Assembly (NCBI GenBank): GCA_037043455.1
Contig: JAWPHD010001209.1
Coordinates: 186,001 to 250,000 of the forward strand
Direction: 5' to 3'
Source of the DNA: Cyrtodaria siliqua
Taxonomy: Eukaryota; Mollusca; Bivalvia; Adapedonta; Hiatellidae
Length of the DNA: 64,000 nt
This document shows positions 20,624-32,500 of the stretch, in pieces. The position numbers were made by a program, and so were the translations under genes. The first letter of the stretch is position 1, and each line of letters starts with the position of its first letter. A model generated the notes under the pieces. The model was not told where the DNA came from. It did no database searches and saw only the letters and a program-made list of their open reading frames with translations.

Positions 20624-21714
20624 AACAAAATAAAAAATTAAATAAAAAAAAATAAAAAAAAAAGAAAGTCATAAAATCTGGTAAAGTTTGGCAAAGATCA
20701 GAAACAAAATGAAGGCCTTATCGTATGACGAGACAAATTATAGCATTTTTAACAAAATCAAGGGCCATAACTCCGCTGTTACTAGTCCGAACTAGCTTGT
20801 TTTCGAACTTGATCGAGCTTTCATTGACATTAACAATCTGATAAAGTTTGGTAAAGATCGGCTGAAAAATGAAGGCCCTATCGTCTTAACGATGCAAAAT
20901 ATAGCATTTTTAACTAAATCAAGGGCCATAACTCCGCTGTTACTGGCCCGATCAGGCTGGTTTTCAAATTTTTCTGAGCTTTCATTGATATTAACAATCT
21001 GATAAAGTTTGGTAAAGATCGTATGAACAATGAAGCCCCTATCGTCTTAACGATGCAAAATATAGCATGTTTAACTAAATCAAGGGCCATAACTCCGCTG
21101 TTACTGGTCCGATATGGCTGGTTTTCGAACTTATTCGAGCTTTTAACGACATTAACAATCTGATAAAGTTTGGTAAAGATCGGATGAACAATGAAGCCCC
21201 TATCGTCTTAACGAGGCAAGATATAGCATTTTTGACTAAATCAAGAACCATAACTCCGCTGTTACTGGTCCGATATGGCTGGTTTTCGAACTTTTTTGAG
21301 CTTGCATTGATATTAACAACTTGTTAAAGTTTGGTAAAGATCGGATGAACAATGAAGGCCCTATCGTCTTAACGAGACAAAAGTTAACGACGGACGACGG
21401 ACGGATGGACGACAACTCGGCATCCCATAAGCTCTGCTGGCCTTTGGTAAAGATAGGATAAAAAATGAAGGCCCTATCGTCTTAACGAGGCAAAATATAG
21501 CAATATAGCATTTTTAACTAAATCAAGGACCATAAATCCGCTGTTACTTGTCCGATCTGGCTGGTTTTCGAATTTTCCCGAGCTTTCATTGATATTAACA
21601 ACTGAAAAATGAAGGTAGTATCGTCTTAACGAGACAAAAGTTAACGACGGACGACGGACGGACGGACGACAACTCGGCATCTCATAAGCTCTGCTGGCCT
21701 TCGGCCAGTAGAGC
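20240..21714. repeat. ~161-bp tandem array with short inverted ends ('pearl'-like)
   Basis: Units containing AAGGGCCATAACTCCGCTG, TTTGGTAAAGATC and CCCTATCGTCTTAACGA recur at 20,761, 20,922, 21,083 and 21,244, exactly 161 bp apart, with shorter units on either side. The left end carries AAGAGGCCCAAGAGGGC and GCTCTACTGGC; the right end has GACGGACGACGGACGG and ends with the inverted GCCAGTAGAGC. An A-rich tract (20,521-20,668) interrupts the first units. Bivalve 'pearl' elements are known for ~160-bp core units; assignment to that class is inference. Confidence 0.75.
20521..20668. repeat. A-rich simple sequence
   Basis: A long A/AAAT tract including a run of about 29 A, inserted in or grown within the first units of the 161-bp array. 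Confidence 0.85.
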
Positions 21715-21849
21715 TAAAAATCTATTCTTCAATGGATTCATATAGTTTTTCATTTGCCTGACTCCAGTACATGCTTGTTAACATCCCCCTGCCAGGAAAT
21801 ATTTTCCTTTTTGCAGTGTTAAACAGTAGCTTCTTGAACATATATTTTT

Positions 21850-21926
21850 TAATGGCGTATCAACACATTATCTAAGGTTATATAGAGCCGCCCCAGACAG
21901 AGGAGAAGGATATATAGGAATCATAA
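21850..21926 (-). mobile_element. SINE 3' fragment, same family as 19,232-19,530
   Basis: GGCGTATCAACACA, AGAGCCGCCCCAGA and AGGATATATAGGAATC match 19,245-19,320 on the same strand. The tRNA-like head is missing; homology stops just before the next element at 21,942. Confidence 0.75.
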
Positions 21927-21941
21927 AACATTCAATTATAT

Positions 21942-23971
21942 TACCCAGGCGAAATAAACGGTTTAAAACCATGAACTATCATGGTAGTTTATGAACTACC
22001 ATTGAACTACCATGGTCAGGAAGCATGGTCTACCATGGTCAGGAGACCATGGTAGACCATGTTTTAGTAAATGGCACTTGATGGATGGATCATGACCATG
22101 GTCTCTGACCATGGTAGTTAATGATATCTGACCATGGTCAACCATGGTCTCGTGTAGACCATGGTCAAATACCATGAACTATCATGGTCAGAGACCATGG
22201 TATTACAATGATACCCCATGAAATACCATAGTCAACCATGAACTACCATGATAGACCATGGTCTTTGACCATGGTAGTTCATGGTCTCTGACCATGTACA
22301 AACATGGTCTCTGATTACCATGGTCAAACACCATGACATATCAAAGAATTCCACTTGACATAATCATACATTTACACATATACTTTTTCATCCATTTACT
22401 ACTCATCTATACATTTTGGGTATAGACATTTTCATTTTATTTCAACAATAATATAGTAAAATAAGTGTGCACAATTTCAGCAAGATAATTTCTTATTGTA
22501 TCATTTAAAAACATCATGGACTTCATTAATAAATATTAAATGAGATTAATCAAAATCAATTAGGTAACGAACTCAAATAAAACAGCTCACATTAAATACA
22601 CTGTTGGCATTTTATGTTATGCAGCTTATTACAGTGTTTTTTTTATCCCTATTCACAATTCCAAAAAGTATCCCTTTTTCATTCACAATTATATCTCAAA
22701 AAATCACAATCTGAAACATAATTTTTTTATTTTTTATTTTATTTTTGTTTTGTTTATGTTTTTGTTTTTGGGTAAATACAGACCAGTAAGGATACTAGTC
22801 TTATATTTAAAACCAAGGGATATTAAACTGTGAAAATAAAAGTGAAAAAAGTTTATTTCTCATTTGTTGTAATATTTCACAATTTTCACAATTTCTAGTA
22901 AAATGCTGCTATTTTTCACAATGGCATGGGCACAGACTGCATTCACAAAACACATAAAAAAACACTGAGCTACGTTCAACATTTTCTTATATGAGCTTAC
23001 AGTGTCAAATTAGCATTATTTCATTTCTACATGTAGAAAATTTAAACTTCTTACCTCACTTGTCGATTATTCCATATCGTGTTAGGTTTCATTTGTAACT
23101 ATAACCTTCTAATTCAGTGTTTGACAACATAGTCAAGATATATACATTAAATCCACACATATTTTGTGGGGAAACACAGAATTAATTTAGTTAAATGGAC
23201 ACTATTTAAGCCTTTTTTCATGCAAATCTTTTTTCCCACATAACATTTCAAACTGAGCAAAATCTTCTCCCAAAATTCACCTTTATCCATTTCCTTAAAT
23301 AACCAGATGTGAAATCAGTTATCTTATAACACCTATCTAACAGTATTTACCTGTCTTGCAGCCCTAATAAACATTACAATCTGCCAGTGCTGGACCTAAG
23401 GTCAATTATGTCACTCTTTGACTTGATGTGAATCAAATCACTTATTCCACAAGTATATGATTTCAACAGAAACATCTGCACCATTTCTTAATCTAATTTA
23501 TTCAATAGTTTTACAACTTATCTTTGTATTTTTTATGCACTTTTATTGAAATCTAAAGAGAAATTGCAAAATTTTAATTCTCTGTTTAACAAAAAGTTCA
23601 AATATAAATACATGTATATTCACTAAAACTTTATCAAAAGTTCACTGAAATTTGTTTTATGAAGATTTGCCAAATATCTAGAGCAAGTTTGTTTTCTAAA
23701 AGTCAGTGATTGTCACATTTTCACTTAGTTTAATTATTTATACATTTAAAGACCATGGTCAACCATGGTCTTGGTCAACCATGGTCTCCAAATCTCAACC
23801 ATGGTCCACCATGGTCAACCATGGTCTACAAAGTTTGACCATGGTCAAAAATAGTTTACCATCATTATCAAATATGACCATGGTATTTGATAATCTTCCA
23901 TGGTAGTTCATGGTTGGAAACTAAAAACCATAGTGACAATGGTAAACCATGGTCTCCATTTTTCCTGGGTA
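21942..23971. mobile_element. 2-kb element with ACCATGGT palindrome arrays at both ends
   Basis: CCCAGG at 21,944 and CCTGGG ending at 23,969 form short inverted termini flanked by TA on each side. The first ~400 bp (21,970-22,345) and last ~210 bp (23,750-23,960) are packed with ACCATGGT, GACCATGGTC and CCATGG palindromes; the 1.4-kb middle is AT-rich and non-coding. Short inverted ends, a TA duplication and dense subterminal repeats suggest a non-autonomous DNA transposon, perhaps of the Tc1/mariner type. The termini are short, so this remains tentative. Confidence 0.6.
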
Positions 23972-23984
23972 CACGGGACTGCCC

Positions 23985-24255
23985 ACTTTATGTCCGGCGC
24001 ATCCTTGGCCGGGATAGTAAAGAGGCTACGTGTAAAAATTTCTCGTCTCTCACAGCTACTGGTTTGAATCCCACTGTAAGCTTGACTTGTTAAGTGAGAA
24101 AGTGTCGATAATCACGGACGGCTGGAGGATTACAGTACTTGTTCTACCCAAGAAAGAAACATTGGTCTGCCTCTACCACAAAAAATAGACCGTCATATAT
24201 AGCCTAACATGTGCTAAAAATGACGTAAACGTAACACAACATTCAAACAGTTCAT
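23985..24255 (+). mobile_element. tRNA-derived SINE, second family
   Basis: The B box GGTTTGAATCC at about 24,061 is followed by CACTGTAAGCTTGACTTG and AGTGAGAAAGTGTCGATAA; the same head occurs at 63,890-64,000 with a better B box (GGTTCGAATCC). The tail (24,146-24,255) matches the inverted fragment at 6293-6405, so three pieces of one family lie in this window. Confidence 0.7.
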
Positions 24256-25502
24256 GTCCACATCAAAAAGACAAAGCTAAAAAATTAAACGCTTTCCCAT
24301 GGGCACACTGAAACACTCAGTGGTACGTGCAAGTAAGATCTGTAGATTCAAAGTCTACCATGCTGTGTCACAACCGTTTCAGAAATTAAGACATTTTAGA
24401 CAAATGCTATCAATAGCGTTTGCTGAATCGGTTATAAAACTGTGTTTTGAAAATATGTGTTTTTTTTGTTGTTGTTTTTAATATATTTTATATTTTTCAG
24501 TGCCATTTCTGCCTTAATTAAGCTGCCCCATTAGATGTCCTGAATGTTCAAGAATGTCCAAGAAAAGAATATAGTATGCGTTAGTCTTCTATTGTTTGTG
24601 GCTGTTTATGACTGCGTTCTGCTTTATGTAGAACTCAGCATTAATAACCCGCTATGAGGCAGTGCCTTATTTTTTAATATTAAACTTGATAGTAAAAAGC
24701 AATGACAAAATATTCCATTCAGCATGTAGATTATCCACATTTTCTGTATGAATTACTATTATTACCTATTTCTCAGGGGAGACTCCTTAGTTTCGAATGA
24801 ATGTCCATGGGAATTTCTTATAAAACAGAAATCTAAGAGATTAAAAGCCATGTACAGGCTAGACATAAAAAAGAAATCCACAAATGTGGTGTTTTGACTT
24901 AGTATGACATAATAGTTAATTTTGGTATAAATAAACTTTTTGTACTATGACCGGTATGTGGACTGTAAACAGAAACTAGTAACTGGTGGCTATGTTGTAA
25001 ATGCTAGCTTTTTTTTTTATATCATTCCTGCATTTCTGCAGCCGACATCAGATTACGAAAAAAAAAGCCGGTTAAGGTATGTAGAAATAGCATTTTTATA
25101 ACAATTTGGAGTGTTTGTCATTCAGTTATGGATGTGTTATATCTCAAATAACGGACAGGTTATGCTGTCGTGTGTCTATAAATGTCATGTTTTCCTTTTT
25201 TTGAGTGCTGAGTAAATGAATTGTATTTGTAGGCAGAGAAACCGATTTTGTTGCTTTCTAGCATGTATTTGCTATATTTTGAGAGGAAATTATATGGTCT
25301 TTCAGGAACAGGGCATGTTTGTTAGTTTTGAAAAATAGAATTAAAGTTATTTAACGTAAATAGTGTACATGTCTGAAAATAGTCTGAATTCCAAAGAAAA
25401 CTGTAGATTCCGACCTCAGAATGTTACGCTTGTCGAGGACGCCGCCATGTTTCTATTTGTTTGTTTTATGACGTCAGGCAACGTTACGTGCATGACGTCA
25501 GA
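24256..25502. other. Gene-free AT-rich spacer
   Basis: No coding signal, hairpin or known repeat that I can support over about 1.2 kb. Several AT homopolymers are present, and TGACGTCA-like words appear only at the right end near 25,470-25,500. Confidence 0.5.
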
Positions 25503-26192
25503 TTACGTTACGTACAATAAACGACATTGCGATACGACAACTCGACAATGCGATACGGCATTGCGACATTGCGATTCAACATCGCGACAATTATGTCGTG
25601 ATGTCGTATCGCAATGTCGCAATGTCGTATCGCGATGTCGCGATGTCGCATTGTCGAGCATCGCATTGTCGCATACGACAACGCTACATTATGTCGTATT
25701 GTCGTAATGTCGCCCACGACAATGCGACATTCTTTCAATTGTCGTAATGTCGCCAACGACATTGTCGCCAACGACATTGTCGCCAACGAGGCACGACATC
25801 GCGACGTGCGACATTTTGCTTATAATGTCGCCGGCGACGCACGACATTTTGCTTATAATGTCGCGATGTCGCGTTGCCGGAACTACTTTTTCTTATAATG
25901 TCGCTCCGTCGCTGGCGACGCACGACATTTTGCTTATAATGCGTCGTAATGTCGCGTTGTCGTTCGCGACAATGCGACGCCCGACAACGCGACAACGCGA
26001 CATCGCGATACAACACCGCTACATCGCGATACGACATCAAGACATTGCGATACGACATCACGACATAATTGTCGCGATGTCGTATCGCAATGTCGCGTTG
26101 TCGTATCGCAATGTCGCATTGTCGTATCGCGATGTCGCGATGTCGCGTTGTCGAGCGTCGCAATGTCGCCCACGACACTGCGACATTGTATC
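25503..26192. repeat. TGTCG-word array forming large palindromes
   Basis: The block is built almost wholly from 8-10-bp words such as ATGTCGCG, ATGTCGTA and their reverse complements. Two palindromic halves (25,510-25,720 and 25,950-26,190) flank a middle with four ACGACATTTTGCTTATAATG-like copies. It is unusually CpG-rich for this window. Open frames of 90-180 codons in several frames and both strands arise from the repeated words and are not genes. Confidence 0.8.
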
Positions 26193-26399
26193 TGGCCCCA
26201 ACCGGACACCGTATACAAGCAACAGTCAAACACCGATTTTTTTGCCATAAATTACGGCTAAGTAGAGCGCATTCCAACCACGATCGTGGCCAAGCGTCTG
26301 ATCTACGTTCTATAAAAAGATCTACATGTATTGGGTTTTAATTCAATATTGGACGCGTCACTTACATAAAGAAAGTAAGGTGGCGGGATATCTATAAAC

Positions 26400-26940
26400 T
26401 GTATGGCTATCCCTATAAAACAAACAGGTAAACATAATGGCGGACTTCTACAGTCGTTTATTTTTAAACGCTATTTAGCAGTCTATATTGGTCAATGCCT
26501 AATAAAGCAAAATGTATTAGGTCACCCCTTTATTAGGCAGAAAAGTGCATATCTGCATGATAACCACTTTATCAGATGTCCACTGTATGGCGATTTAAGA
26601 AAGAAATATATTACTAAGATTAATACTTCTTCAACCACAACTGAACTATTCCATCATCAATTTAACAGTGATGAAAGTTATCAACAAATCTTTCTTTTGC
26701 CTTTAAAGTTAAAAACGATACTATTAAAAGGTTAAATGATCAGTAAATGTAATACATAAACCAAGTCGCATTCTAGGATAATCGGTAATACTGTGACTAT
26801 TTTGATTATAATTTGTAAATATTTGTAGCATTTCGAAAATTGTTATATTTTGTAATCAGTATGTATGTCGCATTCGTAACTGTTTGTATTATGGGCCGGT
26901 GGAAAAGATTACTCAATAAATAATTGTCATTGTCATTTAA
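26400..26940 (+). pseudogene. LINE C-terminal fragment with 3' tail
   Basis: An open frame at 26,403-26,735 contains HDNHFIRCPLYGDLRKKYI, which matches the last half of the non-LTR retrotransposon zinc knuckle; the first Cys pair is lost. About 200 bp of untranslated sequence follow, ending TGTCATTGTCAT, a short tandem tail typical of some LINE 3' ends. No reverse transcriptase is present. Confidence 0.6.
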
Positions 26941-27404
26941 AATGAAGATAATTAATACCCCATGGGAGTTCCACGTACACGAGCTATACCTTATGCGGTC
27001 GATGTTCTCACCTTTTTCGTATTTCTACTTTGTCAAGTTGAGGAAACTTTTTCATACATAACCTTTGTATCAATAAACAGCTATTCCGTCAGGACTATTG
27101 TTACCATAAACTTCGTCTAGTCTTTTCTGAATTGTATTATGCAAACCTTATCTACTATAAATAAAAAGAGATTAAATTTAGAAATGCTGCAACAAGGACG
27201 ATCACAACCCGTTGACTATTTCCACAAAATTTCTGTTTTATTATTTTTTAAACTTTGTCCTACTTAAATATAATTTTAAGCTGAATAGGACGTACTTCAT
27301 TCCAAAGGCCTACTTCATTTTAAAAACACAATGCTTAAAACAGTTTTATTTATTTTCTTGTTTTTATTAGACCTATATATTTTTTCATAATCAAATGTGT
27401 GTAT
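26941..27404. other. Gene-free AT-rich spacer
   Basis: No gene or repeat is recognised between the two LINE fragments. Confidence 0.4.
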
Positions 27405-27580
27405 ATACTTATAAACATGAGCAAAAACGAACGTTCAATCCTCAGTCAGTTCCGGATGGGGATTTTACCCCTCAGAATAGAGACTGGAAGGTACATTGGT
27501 GAACCACCAGACCAGAGACTATGTACATTCTGCTCATTACAGTCTATAGAAGATGAAACACATTTCTTGTTTGTTGTGAT
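27405..27580 (+). pseudogene. LINE C-terminal knuckle fragment
   Basis: The frame reads SILSQFRMGILPLRIETGRY followed by CTFCSLQSIEDETHFLF, the fold and CxxC...H part of the C-terminal domain of CR1/Jockey-group LINEs. Homology stops after THFLF, and the rest of the 79-codon frame is unrelated sequence. It is a short truncated remnant. Confidence 0.65.
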
Positions 27581-28659
27581 TTATGCTCACACTTGCGTTC
27601 CGGTGTATTTGGCGATCTTTACGTGGTCTGAGTATTAGCTTTCATACCAACCCCTTCTCCAAGAAGCGAAAACGCGGGTACTGGTTCCCGGGCCATGGGT
27701 ACTGAATATTCTATAAATTTGCCCTGAATACTGCGTACCAAAAAAGAGAAGACAGAAATTAAAATAGATATTGTCAAACGTGAAATGGTAAAGGATTAGG
27801 ACACGTTGCGACTAGACTAGCTCATAAGAGGATGAATGTGTGTGCTAAAAAATGAAGCACTCTTGGCACAAATGCGAGTAAAAAGAGAGATGAAATTCAA
27901 AAATACAGGGCTGAGAAACGCTAGCAGATGAATGTGACAGCAAACCTATGGAAGGCAGAACAAAGAAAGAAAAGAAATGCAATGTTAAGACCCAAAAATT
28001 AGAGAATGAGTATACAATTGCAGAAAAATGATGCCTCCACGCAACCTGATATAAATGAGGAAGGATTAAAATATCGGACAGGGAAAGCAGCATTCAACGA
28101 CGACAGTCAACCACAAAACACAAAAACAAACACGCAAACAGACAAACGAAAAGGCAAAAGTAATAAAAAATGCAAACGACATCACAAACACAAAAGGGTT
28201 GACAATGTGGATGAAGTGAGGATAGTAACATTACGACTACATGTATATCACAAAGTAGCATGAGTGAAACACCTTATAGGTCCAGATCGACTGAATACTA
28301 CGTAATAAAGCGAGTAAGATAAAAGAGCCCACTTAATAGAAAAAAATAGCTAATTCACTATTCATATCAAAAGAGGTTACTCAGCAAAGGGTAACTGCAA
28401 GTACGGAAATGAAAGAAATGGCCGTGATAGGTGAAAACTTTCTTAAAAAAGTGAAAACAATGAAGGTAGATATAAAAGTTGAACATGAAATGCAGCATTC
28501 AAGGACCACAGCCAACCAAAAACACCCACTGGAACAAATAATAATTACAAAGATGAACAAAAGGCAAGATATGTCATCACAAACATAAAATGGATGACAA
28601 CAGGGCTACCGCCTTGGAACGGTCAATTTCGAAAAAAGGCCGCTGGGGCTTAAACCAGG
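27581..28659. other. Gene-free region, A/G-rich
   Basis: The stretch is A/G-rich on the plus strand with many lysine-rich short frames, including an 85-codon frame at 28,006-28,263 that I do not recognise. It may be decayed coding DNA of an element, but no motif supports this. Confidence 0.35.
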
Positions 28660-31600
28660 TTTTTTTTTTGTTTTGTTTTTTATAAAACTTTATTCAATTA
28701 CATACACGATACAATACAATCAATGATGTTTCAAACATATATATAACAACATGTTGTATACATATCAACTTGCATTTTATATATCTGTCAGTTTGTCTTT
28801 CTTTCATTTTCTTTCTTTCATTCTTTATTAAGTCTGCGTTTTCATTTATTTAAGATGAGATCAGCAATATAGTTGTGATTACCTCCCCTTTACCTTTAAT
28901 GGATTTCGCAAAATGAAAAGTCAGACTGGTCACCTTGTTTATATTATAAACCTGTGTGCGCCCCTTTGCTGTATATAGCTATGTTTTTATCATCGGCATA
29001 TATGGGTCACGATGGTCTAGCACGTGAAAGCTTTGTATTGAAACACGAATGGCACTTGTCTTGCACCAAAAACAAAACTGTTGATGTTTCAAAGCAAAAC
29101 TAGTCTTGGTATATAGTTTATTTCAAAGGATGAACGTGTGTCTCTGTATATAGTGAATTCAAAAGGATTAACTTATGAATTATGACACTATTATTGGTGT
29201 TCGGTAAGTAAATACTAAAGCAAATTGCTAAACCTTTCTATGATGTTCTATTGTCTGTTTGTATGTTTTAAGTATGCATGTTTTATGCTTACTTCATATC
29301 TGAATATTCTTAAAATACCAGACGAGTCGTGTTTATTTTCGCAGTTGATGTAGGACTGGTAAATGCAAAATCCTATTAATGCCATGACTCTAGTTACCTC
29401 ACTGTAACTTTCCTGATTTATTTTGTAGCCAAATATGATGTATTTAAGCTGTGCCATGTTTTATCGTATCCACATTGATTAAATATGACTTGTATGTGTT
29501 TCCAGAAGAGCTGTATTCCAAATTCAGAGTAATTCTGCAGTTGGCAATATTTTATGAATTACATGTATTTTAACTTCAGCTGTTTAACTCTGTTGTCTTC
29601 TATTTGATGTATGGTTGAGTATACTCTGTTTCCAGTCTATTTCATTTAAACTAAATTCTTGTTTCCATGTATTGTGCATTAAAGGTTTTGAAAAAGCTTG
29701 CTCTACCAGCATGCTATAAACATATCGTCCTTCAGTTTTATCTAAGTATACTTTGATATTGTTTTTAGTAGAAATAAAAATGTTTAAGCCTGTTTTAACC
29801 TTTGTAAGTTATGATTCCTCACATTGCATTATATATTTCCATCCTGTTGGTATATAATTAAGAATGGATGCAATTTCAGTTATCCAAGTTTGTTTTGCAT
29901 TTAATTTATTGTAGATGACATTCTGGTATATAAGGCCATCTTCATCTAGTATGTCATTAATAAATATCAAATCTGAATTAATCCAGTTTGTGAAAGTCAA
30001 AACCTTTCCTTTTAGTTTAATGTTTTTGTTACCCCATATTATGTGTTGCCTAATGTCAGTAAAAGTATTACAATTAGGATTTTGCCCACCGCCCATTTTT
30101 ATCCAACATTTTAAAAGATTTATGTAAAATTCTGGTAATGTATGTATATTCTCTAAACTATTGATATTATCAAGGTTCATGAGAAAAATTAGGTAGTCTT
30201 TACCATATTTTCCAAAGTAATATTGAGGAATTACTTTCCATGAAGAATCAGTGCTATCTAATAAAGATTTAATCCATTTAAGTTTCAGTGAAATAAAAAA
30301 GGATTCTGTGTCACACATAGCTATGCCTCCCTTTCTTTTAGACCAATCAGAGTTTTTCTTTTCTTTTTTTCTTGTTTACATTCCCATAAGTATGTGAAAA
30401 TCATGGTATTTATCTTTTTAATAATAAGTTTAGGTATAATACATGCCTGAGCTATATATGTGAATTTTGGAAGTATCAATGTTTTGATTATTTGAGCTCT
30501 ACCAAAAATCGTTAGTTTTCTCTTCATCCAGTTATAAATTGTTTGTTTGCATGTGTCAAGTTTAGCTGTTAGATTATGGTTCGCACATTTTATTTTATCT
30601 GTTCCAAAATAAACACCCAGAGCTATAATAGGGCCGTCTGGCCATGTTATATTTCCAACCTTTTCTTTACATCGTTTTAATTTACCTATCCACATACCCT
30701 CGGTTTTGTTTTTATTTAAAATTAACCCCAAATGTTTTCCAAATATTTCAATTATATCTATTACCTCGATTATTTCATCTTTCGATGTAACAAAGATATC
30801 CTTGCTGGTCAGTGTTAATTAGTTTCGGTAAAACTTCTTGGAATCTTTTCGCTAGTGCTCGTGTTACAATTTTATAATCCTGATTTAACAGTGTTATTGG
30901 CCTCCAGCTGTCTATGTATTTTGGATCACCTTTTTTATATAATAAAGTTAACACACCCATTCTTTGGATCTGGGAAAGTTGGCCTTTTTTATATCCGTTA
31001 TTTAAAGAGTTGGTGACTAAAACACCAACCAGGTCCCAGAACTGTTGGTAGAAATCTGCTGTTATTCCATCGATACCAGGGCTTTTATTGCAATTCATTG
31101 ACCTGACGGAATCTGACAGTTCTATGTATGTAAGTAATCCTTCACATCTGTTCGCATCCTGGTCATTTAACAAGTTGTCCAAATTTGTTTCATTTAGATA
31201 ATTATGTGTATCATTATCATATGTATCTTTTGAGCTATACAGTTCTTTGTAGAATTGTACTTCTTCTTTAAAAATCTCTGATCTGTCAGATATGTGTAAA
31301 CCATTTATATTTAACGTGATTATCACTTTTCTTGTTTGCCTTGAATTTTCTAAACCCAAAAAGTATTTGTTATTTTTCTCTCCTTTTTCTAACCATTCAA
31401 CTCTAGATCTTATCTGCGCTCCTTTTGATTTATTTTCATATATAAGTTCTAGCTCCGTTTTTTCTTTTTTAAAATTTTCATTCAGTATTTGTTTATTATC
31501 CTCTAATTTATTTATCGTGCTCAGTCTATTTTCTAATATTTCGAGGACCATTTTGCGTTGTTTTGATTTTTGTTTTGCGTATATTATTGATTGCTCCTTA

Positions 31601-32500
31601 ATTTCAATTTTGCAAATTTCCCACAAAAGTTGATCACTTATGACTGCGCGATTATATTCTGTAAAGCAAGCATTTATTGTCTCTGTTATGATATTTTTAT
31701 ATCCGTCATCAGTAAGTAGCGAACTGTTTAGTTTCCAATAACCTGGTCCTTTATCATTTGATTTTGTAAATTTTAATGAAACTGCAGAATGATCTGTATA
31801 TTTTATTTGAGCTGGTCTAATGTCACTAGAATGTACTGCTGGTCTTATGTTTCCATCTATGAGCCAAAAGTCTATTCTACTTTTCCCTTCACCGTTTTTC
31901 ATTTTCCACGTAAACTGAGATGTATCGTTATGTTATTGTCTCCAAATATCTATTAAGCCATTATCTTTTTTTAATTTTGTTAAATGATGCACTGTTTTTT
32001 TGTCTTTTCCTGTTTTAACTGTACTTATTCTATCAATGTTTTTAAATGTTTCATTAAAGTCTCCCCCTAATATTGATATACCCATTGCCTTTTCCTGTAT
32101 TAAAGTATTAAGTAATCCAAAGAAAGAGTTTCTTTCTCTTTGGTCGTTGTTTGCATAAACATTTACATGAGTATATACGGTTCTATCTAATTGAATATTT
32201 AATATGATATATCTACCATTAGTGTCTATGCAACTGTCTATCTTATCATAATTTAAGTCTTTATTAATAAATATTGAGCACCCCCTGCTATTACTTGTTC
32301 CGTATGAACTAAATATAATCCACTCATTGAGTTCCTGTGTTATTATGTTTACGGTTTCCTTCGTAAAGTGCGTTTCTTGTAAAAATAATATATTAGCTTG
32401 TTGCTGTTTTGCCCATAAGTTTAGCCTTGATCGTTTATTTTTATCTCCTAATCCTTGTAGAGTGTGCACAACTTGTCCCTGACTTGATTTGATCATTTAT
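28660..32500 (-). pseudogene. L1/Tx1-like LINE, RT core deleted
   Basis: On the minus strand, 32,496-31,933 encodes the APE endonuclease with LFLQETHFTKE and ILGGDFNET. The next frame (31,902-30,775) has IDFWLIDG and TDHSAVSLKF, then the RT start with NKSPGIDGITADFYQ, SWRPITLLN and INTDQQGYL. At about 30,795 the sequence jumps from QQGY straight to FVTSKDEIIEVIDI, which in the family lies just after the catalytic YADD, so the palm is deleted. 30,731-30,321 and 30,318-29,809 continue the C-terminal half across a frameshift, and an eroded knuckle region follows to about 29,250. A TTTATT at 28,689-28,694 is the AATAAA signal and the T-rich run at 28,660-28,680 is the poly-A tail. The L1/Tx1 assignment rests on the poly-A tail and endonuclease style. 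Confidence 0.82.

Noticed and set aside
25735..26277. Long open frames on both strands in the TGTCG block
   Set aside because: All frames are made of the same short words and overlap on both strands; low-complexity artefact.
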